DNA of 19,086 bases, taken from an uncultured Bacilli bacterium. GTDB lineage: Bacteria > Bacillota_I > Bacilli_A > RF39 > UBA660. Under the pieces are notes generated by a model. That model had not been told where the DNA came from. It worked only from the letters and a program-made list of their open reading frames with translations, and ran no database searches. The stretch is from positions 1 to 19,086 of the forward strand of contig CALVVV010000022.1 in NCBI GenBank assembly GCA_944363995.1, given 5' to 3'. The translations under genes were made by a program, and so were the position numbers. Shown piece after piece: positions 14,563 through 19,086 of this stretch (within the stretch, counting starts at the first letter, position 1; every line of letters starts with the position of its first letter).

Positions 14563-14588
14563 TATTTGTGTAAGAGAGGTATAAAGTT

Positions 14589-15098
14589 ATGGATAAAAAT
14601 AAGAAAAAAGAAATCGTAAAAATATTATTAAAAAGCAAAGAAAATTATGATGAAGAAGAGTTAATGGAATTATTATTTGACCAACCGATAGCAGTTGATG
14701 TCGATAAAATGGATAAAATTAATTTAAAATTATCTGATAAGATTGCTGATAAAATAACTAAATTTACGGGAAGTTGGTTTTTTATAATTGGGTTTACTTT
14801 ATTTTTACTTATCTGGGTTATTTTAAATTTGTACTTGTGGGATGATGTTGACCCATATCCTTTCATTTTATTAAATTTATTATTATCATGTATTGCCGCA
14901 TTACAAGCACCCGTTATTATGATGAGTCAAAATCGACAAGCTAAAAAAGATAGTTTAAGAAACCAAAATGATTATCGAATAGACTTAAAAAGTGAACTTA
15001 TTTTAGAGCAATTACATGATAGAATTGAAACAATAATTGCTAACCAAAGAAAAATTTTAAAAGCTATTGAAAAAGATGAAGATGACTTGACTAATTAA
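14589..15098 (+). CDS. DUF1003 family membrane protein
   Basis: A 169-aa protein of the DUF1003 family, whose function is unknown. The N-terminal 50 residues are charged. Around 52-63 lies LADKITKFTGSW-like sequence (here DKIADKITKFTGSW), the usual lead-in to the first membrane segment (about 63-82). A loop with WDDVDPYPF follows, then a second membrane segment (about 90-110) ending LQAPVIMMSQNRQ, the family's best-conserved stretch. The C-terminal 55 residues are hydrophilic, ending with a helix that may form a coiled coil. Both termini are probably cytoplasmic. GAGAGG (14574-14579) precedes ATG. It has its own promoter; the rubrerythrin promoter begins inside its last codons. Links to magnesium transport have been proposed for relatives but nothing here supports that. 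Confidence 0.85.
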   Translation: MDKNKKKEIVKILLKSKENYDEEELMELLFDQPIAVDVDKMDKINLKLSDKIADKITKFTGSWFFIIGFTLFLLIWVILNLYLWDDVDPYPFILLNLLLSCIAALQAPVIMMSQNRQAKKDSLRNQNDYRIDLKSELILEQLHDRIETIIANQRKILKAIEKDEDDLTN

Positions 15099-15115
15099 AT
15101 TAGATAATGTATACT
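15087..15115 (+). promoter_or_regulatory. Rubrerythrin promoter
   Basis: TTGACT (15087-15092), a 17-nt spacer and TATACT (15110-15115) make one of the best promoters in the window. The -35 box overlaps the last codons of the DUF1003 gene. The start would be near 15122, giving a leader of about 92 nt. Confidence 0.75.
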
Positions 15116-15122
15116 TATGCTG

Positions 15123-15144
15123 AAGTAGTGATGGTTAACTACTT
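15123..15144 (+). promoter_or_regulatory. Hairpin at the 5' end of the rubrerythrin leader
   Basis: AAGTAGT (15123-15129) pairs with ACTACTT (15138-15144) around an 8-nt loop, beginning within a base or two of the predicted transcription start. There is no T tract, so it is not a terminator. A 5'-terminal stem of this kind can stabilise mRNA; that role is inferred. Confidence 0.45.
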
Positions 15145-15157
15145 TAAATAATTTCAT

Positions 15158-15178
15158 TAAAATATTAATAATATTTTA
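15158..15178. repeat. 21-bp inverted repeat in the rubrerythrin leader
   Basis: Arms of 9 bp (TAAAATATT at 15158-15166 and its complement at 15170-15178) flank AAT. It lies downstream of the promoter and 35 bp before the start codon. It could be an operator acting as a roadblock or an RNA hairpin, but the all-A/T content lowers its weight. Confidence 0.4.
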
Positions 15179-15213
15179 TGAATTATATTTTAGTTGGAAG
15201 GAGAATAAATAAA

Positions 15214-15753
15214 ATGGAATTAAAAGGAAGTAAAACTGAACAAAATTTAATGGCAGCATTTGCTGGTGAATCACAAGCTAGAAACAAATATACATATTAT
15301 GCTTCTAAAGCTAAAAAAGATGGTTTTGAACAAATAGCTGCTATTTTTGAGGAAACAGCAAATAATGAAAAAGAACATGCTAAATTATGGTTTAAATTAC
15401 TACATGGTGGGGAAATACCTAATACTTTAAATAATTTAGAAGATGCTGCAAGTGGTGAAAATTATGAATGGACAGACATGTATGATAATTTTGCTAAAAT
15501 AGCAAAAGAAGAAGGGTTTGACCATATTGCATTTTTATTCGATGGTGTCGCTAAAATAGAAAAAGAACATGAAACAAGATATCGCGCATTAATCGAAAAT
15601 ATAAAAACAGAACAAGTATTTAATAAGCCACAAGAAGAGATGTGGATTTGTCGTAATTGTGGGCATATTCATTTTGGTAAAAATGCTCCTAAAATTTGTC
15701 CAGTATGTGCTCATCCACAAAGTTTCTTTGAATTAAGAAAAGAAAATTATTAA
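15214..15753 (+). CDS. rbr: Rubrerythrin
   Basis: A cytoplasmic di-iron peroxidase of anaerobes that reduces hydrogen peroxide to water. The 179-aa protein has both standard parts. Residues 1-140: a four-helix ferritin-like domain with iron-binding Glu/His sites in FAGESQARNKY (about 16-26), EETANNEKEHA (about 47-57) and the later EEG and KIEKEHETRY helices. Residues about 144-179: a rubredoxin-like FeS4 site with CRNC and CPVC pairs (C146/C149 and C162/C165, approximately). ATG 15214 is chosen since GGAAGGAG (15196-15203) precedes it; an upstream in-frame ATG at 15178 is not supported. It is transcribed alone from a strong promoter through a structured leader. Regulation by peroxide sensing is usual for the family but no PerR box is recognisable. 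Confidence 0.96.
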   Translation: MELKGSKTEQNLMAAFAGESQARNKYTYYASKAKKDGFEQIAAIFEETANNEKEHAKLWFKLLHGGEIPNTLNNLEDAASGENYEWTDMYDNFAKIAKEEGFDHIAFLFDGVAKIEKEHETRYRALIENIKTEQVFNKPQEEMWICRNCGHIHFGKNAPKICPVCAHPQSFFELRKENY

Positions 15754-15763
15754 TAATAAGACT

Positions 15764-15791
15764 AAAACTTTATTCATTTGAATAGAGTTTT
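15764..15791 (+). terminator. Rubrerythrin terminator overlapping the glyA promoter
   Basis: A 12-bp stem with one T-G wobble pairs 15764-15775 with 15780-15791 around the tetraloop ATTT. The T tract after it is short. Its 3' arm contains the -35 box of the glyA promoter. Confidence 0.55.
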
Positions 15792-15806
15792 AATTTATGA
15801 TATACT
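15778..15806 (+). promoter_or_regulatory. glyA-folD promoter
   Basis: TTGAAT (15778-15783), 17 nt, then TATACT (15801-15806) with a TG extension (TGATATACT, 15798-15806). The start near 15813 leaves only about 13 nt of leader, so no riboswitch or attenuator can precede glyA. Confidence 0.75.
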
Positions 15807-15825
15807 ATATGTGGAGATGATGACA

Positions 15826-17034
15826 ATGGATGTAAGAATAAAAGATGCTTTAGAAAAAGAAGAACAAAGGCAACAAAATAATATTGAATTAATTGCTTCT
15901 GAAAATTATGCTTCAAAGGATGTAATGAAATTACAAGGCAGCATTTTTACAAACAAATATGCTGAAGGATATTCTAGAAAACGATATTATGGTGGTTGTA
16001 TTAATGTTGATACTGTCGAGGATTTAGCTATTGAATATGCAACAAAATTATTTAATTGTAAATATGCTAATGTTCAACCACATTCTGGTAGCAGTGCTAA
16101 TATGGCAGTATATAAAGCATTACTTAATATTGGTGACAAAGTAATGGGTATGAATTTATCACATGGTGGCCATTTAACCCATGGACATCCTATTAATTTT
16201 AGTGGATTAGAATATGATATAGTTAGTTATGATGTTGATCAAAAAACTGAAATGATTGATTATGATAAATTAGAACAATTAGCTATTGCCAGCAAACCTA
16301 AAATGATAATAGCTGGTTGTTCAGCATATTCAAGAATATTAGATTTTAAAAGATTTAGAGAAATTGCTGACAAAGTAGGAGCTTATTTAATGGTTGATAT
16401 GGCTCATATAGCTGGATTAGTTGCAACAGATTTACACCCATCGCCATTTCCTTATGCGGATATTGTAACCTCTACTACTCATAAAACATTAAGAGGACCT
16501 CGGGGTGGAATTATTTTAACTAATAATGAAGAAATAGCCAAAAAAATAAATAAAACTATATTTCCTGGTATTCAAGGCGGACCTTTAATGCATGTTATAG
16601 CTGCTAAAGCAGAATGTTTTTATGAAGCATTACAGCCTGAGTTTAAAATTTATCAACAACAAGTTTTAAAAAACATTAAAGCTTTAGCAAAAGTATTAAG
16701 TGATAATGGCTTAAGAATAGTATCTGATGGTACCGATAATCATTTAATATTAGTTGATGTTACTAGTTTAAATATGACAGGTAAAGAAGCAGAAACATTA
16801 CTAGATGAAGTAAATATTACAGTTAATAAAAATACCATTCCTTTTGATAAAGAATCACCTTTTAAAACTAGTGGTATTAGATTAGGTAGCCCAGCTATGA
16901 CAACTAGGGGATTAAAAGAGGAAGACTTCGTTGAAATAGGTAATATCATAGTTGCAACCTTAAAAGGTGGAAATAAAGAAGAATTAAAATTAAAAGTAAA
17001 AAAGATAACTGATAAATATCCATTGGAGGCTTGA
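15826..17034 (+). CDS. glyA: Serine hydroxymethyltransferase
   Basis: This PLP enzyme interconverts serine plus tetrahydrofolate with glycine plus 5,10-methylene-tetrahydrofolate, the main entry of one-carbon units. The 402-aa length is normal for the bacterial enzyme. Seen motifs: ELIASENY near the N-terminus, NKYAEGYSRKRYYGGC, HSGSSANMAVY, VDMAHIAGL, the PLP-lysine segment STTHKTLRGPRGG (about 222-234), and the C-terminal TSGIRLGSPAMTTRG. ATG 15826 is selected from GGAG (15813-15816) nine bases upstream and the usual MDVRIKDALEKEE start; two closer ATG/ATG codons upstream lie too near the ribosome site. It ends with TGA, and folD starts one base later, so both form a one-carbon operon. Confidence 0.97.
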   Translation: MDVRIKDALEKEEQRQQNNIELIASENYASKDVMKLQGSIFTNKYAEGYSRKRYYGGCINVDTVEDLAIEYATKLFNCKYANVQPHSGSSANMAVYKALLNIGDKVMGMNLSHGGHLTHGHPINFSGLEYDIVSYDVDQKTEMIDYDKLEQLAIASKPKMIIAGCSAYSRILDFKRFREIADKVGAYLMVDMAHIAGLVATDLHPSPFPYADIVTSTTHKTLRGPRGGIILTNNEEIAKKINKTIFPGIQGGPLMHVIAAKAECFYEALQPEFKIYQQQVLKNIKALAKVLSDNGLRIVSDGTDNHLILVDVTSLNMTGKEAETLLDEVNITVNKNTIPFDKESPFKTSGIRLGSPAMTTRGLKEEDFVEIGNIIVATLKGGNKEELKLKVKKITDKYPLEA

Positions 17035-17035
17035 A

Positions 17036-17863
17036 ATGATATTAGATGGTAAAAATTTAAGTAATAAAATAAAAGAAGATATTAAATTAAAAATTAAAAG
17101 TTATTTAATTAAACCAACTTTATCAGTTATTCAAATAGGTGATGATGAAGCAAGCAATATTTATATTAATTCTAAAAGAAAAGCTTGTGAAGAAGTTGGT
17201 ATTAATTTTATCCACGAAAAATTTAATGAAAATACCCTAGAACAAGAAATTATTAATAAAATAATTGAATTTAATAATGACAATTATGTTAATGGTATTT
17301 TAATTCAATTACCAATTCCTAAAAAATTTGATACATATAAATTATTAAATTTAATAAATAAAAACAAAGATGTTGATGGTCTTACTGATATAAATATGGG
17401 ATTATTATTTAAAGATAATAATAATTTAATACCTTGTACACCTCATGGAATAATTAAATTGTTAGAAGAATATAACATTGATTTAGTAGGTAAACATGCC
17501 GTAGTTGTTGGGAAATCTAATTTAGTAGGTAAACCAATGACTATATTATTATTACAAAAAGGTGCAACTGTTACTGTTTGTCATTCTAAAACAAAAGATT
17601 TAGGTAATTTTACTAAACAGGCAGATATACTGATAAGTGCTGTTGGTAAAAAAAATTTAATAACTAAAGATATGGTTAAGGAAAACGCTGTAGTAGTTGA
17701 TGTGGGTATGAATAGAGTTGATGGTAAACTATATGGCGATGTTGATTATGAAAATGTTAAAGATATAGCATCTTATATAACACCTGTACCAGGTGGCGTT
17801 GGACCAATGACAGTAGCAATGTTATTATCTAATGTGTTAAAAAACTATGAAAAAAATTTATAG
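17036..17863 (+). CDS. folD: Methylene-THF dehydrogenase / methenyl-THF cyclohydrolase
   Basis: FolD oxidises methylene-THF, made by GlyA, to methenyl-THF with NAD(P)+ and hydrolyses it to 10-formyl-THF for purine and fMet-tRNA synthesis. The 275-aa protein is slightly short but complete: SNIYINSKRKA (about 38-48, Tyr/Lys of the active site), GILIQLPIPKK (about 82-92), KDVDGLTDINMG (about 106-117), PCTPHGIIKLLE, the Rossmann GKSNLVGKPM (about 152-161) and TPVPGGVGPMTVAMLLSN near the C-terminus. GGAGG (17025-17029) inside the glyA end drives ATG 17036, giving translational coupling. Pairing with glyA couples generation and oxidation of the same folate unit. Confidence 0.97.
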   Translation: MILDGKNLSNKIKEDIKLKIKSYLIKPTLSVIQIGDDEASNIYINSKRKACEEVGINFIHEKFNENTLEQEIINKIIEFNNDNYVNGILIQLPIPKKFDTYKLLNLINKNKDVDGLTDINMGLLFKDNNNLIPCTPHGIIKLLEEYNIDLVGKHAVVVGKSNLVGKPMTILLLQKGATVTVCHSKTKDLGNFTKQADILISAVGKKNLITKDMVKENAVVVDVGMNRVDGKLYGDVDYENVKDIASYITPVPGGVGPMTVAMLLSNVLKNYEKNL

Positions 17864-17872
17864 GTAAAAATT

Positions 17873-18460
17873 ATGGATGCCAAAGACTTAAATAAATTAA
17901 CTATTTCGCATTTAATCTTAATAATAGTTGACGATAAACAAAGTTCATTTTTAAGAAAATATGCAGAAATAGAATTAAAAGATAGAATAAAAAATTTAGG
18001 GATAAATTATGAAGATTTAATTCAAACAGAATTTTCTAAAATAAAAACTAGAGGAATAGATATAAATAATTATTTATTTGGACCTAATCCTAACATTCAA
18101 CAACTTATGGAATTATATTTTAGCGAGGTCTATGAAACTAAATTTGAAGATTCAAAGATATTATTAAGTGAAAGTCATCTTTGTACTGATATGAATTTTA
18201 TAGCCAAATTTTTTGATAAGATTTGTAATATTGAAATAAATAACTTGACTGAAAGAATAAATTCTTCCAATTCCAATAAAGAAACGTTATTATTGTTTAA
18301 AAATGCTTTAAAACATCGAAAAGAAGAAATAGATAAAGAAAGAAAATTTTTAAAAGGAACAGATATTTTAGAATTTAATTTTGCTTTTAATTATTTAGAA
18401 GATATAAGTTTTCTTTCTATTGAATCTGATTTAAGTAAAGAAGAAATATATGCTATTTAA
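17873..18460 (+). CDS. Hypothetical protein, 195 aa
   Basis: Not recognised. It is an acidic, soluble-looking protein with no signal peptide or membrane segment. The N-terminal 50 residues are helical in appearance (SHLILIIVDDKQSSFLRKYAEIELKDRI in part), a central region contains NNYLFGPNPNIQQLMELYF, and the C-terminal half is rich in Glu/Lys with a likely coiled-coil helix near 130-160. It starts 9 nt after folD and is preceded only by a weak AGGT, so it is probably co-transcribed with glyA-folD. Two Cys (about 104 and 117) do not form a recognisable motif. A role cannot be inferred; the reading frame is probably genuine because its length, codon use and spacing fit the operon. Confidence 0.65.
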   Translation: MDAKDLNKLTISHLILIIVDDKQSSFLRKYAEIELKDRIKNLGINYEDLIQTEFSKIKTRGIDINNYLFGPNPNIQQLMELYFSEVYETKFEDSKILLSESHLCTDMNFIAKFFDKICNIEINNLTERINSSNSNKETLLLFKNALKHRKEEIDKERKFLKGTDILEFNFAFNYLEDISFLSIESDLSKEEIYAI

Positions 18461-18475
18461 AAATCAAAATTGAAA

Positions 18476-18613
18476 ATGTTAAAATGGTTTATATTAATTT
18501 CATTAAGTGATAAAGCATTTGAATTAGATTTATTAAGTGATTTATATATTTTGAAAAGAGTATTATGCGATAGCGCGAAGTTAAGTAAACAAAAAATTAT
18601 AAAAAATTTATAA
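18476..18613 (+). CDS. Possible 45-aa ORF, doubtful
   Basis: A short frame starting MLKWFILISLSDKAFELD and ending KIIKNL follows the 195-aa gene after 15 nt. It has no clear ribosome site before ATG and no recognisable family. It contains rarer triplets such as GCG beside AGC. It may be a relic or a chance frame; it is listed because otherwise 18461-18618 would be empty. Confidence 0.2.
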   Translation: MLKWFILISLSDKAFELDLLSDLYILKRVLCDSAKLSKQKIIKNL

Positions 18614-18618
18614 AACTA

Positions 18619-18647
18619 TTGTCAAAAGTGAGCAATTATGTTATTAT
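18619..18647 (+). promoter_or_regulatory. tRNA-Met promoter
   Basis: TTGTCA (18619-18624), 17 nt, TATTAT (18642-18647) with a TG extension at 18639-18640. The start would be near 18654, about 13 nt before the mature tRNA. Confidence 0.7.
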
Positions 18648-18666
18648 TATATTGCTTAACTTTTTT

Positions 18667-18743
18667 GGCGAGATAGCTCAGTTGGCTAGAGCAACTGGTT
18701 CATACCCAGTAGGTCGAGGGTTCGAATCCCCCTCTCGCTACCA
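18667..18743 (+). tRNA. tRNA-Met (CAT), elongator type
   Basis: A full 77-nt cloverleaf with encoded CCA (18741-18743). Acceptor GGCGAGA pairs with TCTCGCT through a terminal G1-T72 wobble, as also found in B. subtilis elongator tRNA-Met. The D stem is GCTC/GAGC, the anticodon stem ACTGG/CCAGT with loop TTCATAC (anticodon CAT at 18701-18703), and the T loop TTCGAAT. The T stem GAGGG/CCCCC has one A-C mismatch (about 50:64). G1-T72 rather than the unpaired initiator C1-A72 excludes initiator tRNA. A lysidine-modified tRNA-Ile2 also has CAT, but the acceptor resembles Met. Confidence 0.95.
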
Positions 18744-18755
18744 TTAGGAAATCTG

Positions 18756-18775
18756 CTCGAACTTATTCGAGTTTT
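18756..18775 (+). terminator. First terminator-like hairpin after tRNA-Met
   Basis: CTCGAA/TTCGAG (18756-18761 with 18766-18771) with a CTTA tetraloop and TTTT after it. It is short, but it lies 13 nt after the tRNA 3' end. Confidence 0.5.
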
Positions 18776-18782
18776 GATAAAT

Positions 18783-18809
18783 AACTAATTCAGAAATGGA
18801 TTAGTTTTT
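18783..18809 (+). terminator. Second terminator after tRNA-Met
   Basis: A 9-bp stem (18783-18791 with 18798-18806, one T-G wobble), 6-nt loop and TTTTT at 18805-18809. Together with the preceding hairpin it forms a tandem stop for the tRNA transcript. Confidence 0.65.
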
Positions 18810-18846
18810 AAATGTTTATAAAACTATTATACTAAAAAAGGATAAT

Positions 18847-18906
18847 ATGTTAAATATTATTAAAGAAGAATCGTTAAGAAATAAATATGAGTATATTTGT
18901 AGATGA
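18847..18906 (+). pseudogene. 19-aa ORF with in-frame continuation through two TGA
   Basis: ATG 18847 stands 5 bases after AAAAAAGG and opens a frame of only 19 residues (MLNIIKEESLRNKYEYICR), closed by TGA. If that TGA and one at 18919 are ignored, the frame stays open to TAA 19006-19008, about 53 codons, including TGG 18979. TGA is a true stop elsewhere in this window. It may be a decayed gene, a leader peptide or chance. The remainder of 18810-19022 shows nothing else. Confidence 0.2.
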
Positions 18907-19022
18907 GATATTTGTGAATGATTAATGATGGGTCGCAAAACTAGTATACATATTTTATATGTGAGTATTCATTACACTTGGGGTATCCTATCATTTTTTT
19001 TGACATAAATTAGTTACAGTTC

Positions 19023-19062
19023 AGATAGAAAAGACTAAATAAAAGTCAAAACTATCTTTTTT
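19023..19062 (+). terminator. Terminator at the right edge
   Basis: AGATAG (19023-19028) pairs with CTATCT (19052-19057), then a symmetrical AAAA/AAAA internal loop, then GACT (19033-19036) with AGTC (19044-19047) around a 7-nt loop; T19057-T19062 follow. It would end any rightward transcript from the 18810-19020 region. Confidence 0.55.
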
Positions 19063-19086
19063 ATTACTATTTTACTATAAAATGAA

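Noticed and set aside
15158..15178. PerR box before rubrerythrin
   Set aside because: The inverted repeat does not match the PerR consensus (TTATAAT-N-ATTATAA) at the arm positions, and it lies downstream of the promoter.
15792..15825. Riboswitch (THF or glycine) before glyA-folD
   Set aside because: The promoter leaves a leader of about 13 nt, too short for any aptamer.
12318..17034. Possible mollicute genetic code (TGA = Trp)
   Set aside because: tagG and glyA end with TGA at places that overlap or abut the next start codon, and Trp residues in conserved motifs are TGG. Standard bacterial code 11 fits.
18960..19020. TTGACA at 19001-19006 as a promoter
   Set aside because: No -10-like hexamer stands at 16-18 nt; the expected place falls into the stem of the terminator hairpin.

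Overview
The window is very AT-rich bacterial DNA with Shine-Dalgarno sites, strong TATAAT-type and TG-extended -10 promoters, and a Bacillus-like elongator tRNA-Met. Together these point to a low-GC Firmicute of class Bacilli. The anaerobe-type genes fit an uncultured gut lineage of the RF39/Erysipelotrichales kind, but this assignment is inference. TGA is used as a stop (end of tagG at 12319-12321, end of glyA at 17032-17034) and Trp is TGG, so the mollicute code does not apply.

Layout. Positions 1-296 hold no gene: repeats, a 32-bp perfect palindrome, a terminator-like hairpin and a rightward promoter. An apparently intact IS30-family element (297-1924, transposase on the minus strand) separates that promoter from the main operon. 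The operon (2010-13052, plus strand) has eight tightly packed genes: PEP mutase with an N-terminal TagD-like nucleotidyltransferase domain; phosphonopyruvate decarboxylase; a fusion of a LicC-like nucleotidyltransferase with an iron-type alcohol dehydrogenase; a fusion of a TagF-like glycerophosphotransferase with a GT4 glycosyltransferase; a protein of two tandem LicD domains; a second TagB/TagF-like enzyme; and the ABC transporter TagG/TagH. A convergent tagO follows, sharing a bidirectional terminator with tagH.

Read together, the operon encodes a route PEP -> phosphonopyruvate -> phosphonoacetaldehyde -> 2-hydroxyethylphosphonate -> CMP-activated phosphonate. LicD-type transferases would then place the phosphonate on a teichoic-acid-like polymer that is exported by TagGH on the undecaprenyl carrier started by TagO. 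No phosphonoacetaldehyde transaminase is present, so hydroxyethylphosphonate rather than aminoethylphosphonate is the predicted headgroup. This is the most interesting system here.

The right third is housekeeping: a small thioredoxin-fold protein that seems to start at ATA and lacks its second active-site Cys, a DUF1003 membrane protein, rubrerythrin behind a structured leader, the glyA-folD one-carbon operon, an unrecognised 195-aa protein, and a tRNA-Met gene with its own promoter and terminators. The last 280 bases hold only a tiny ORF and a terminator.
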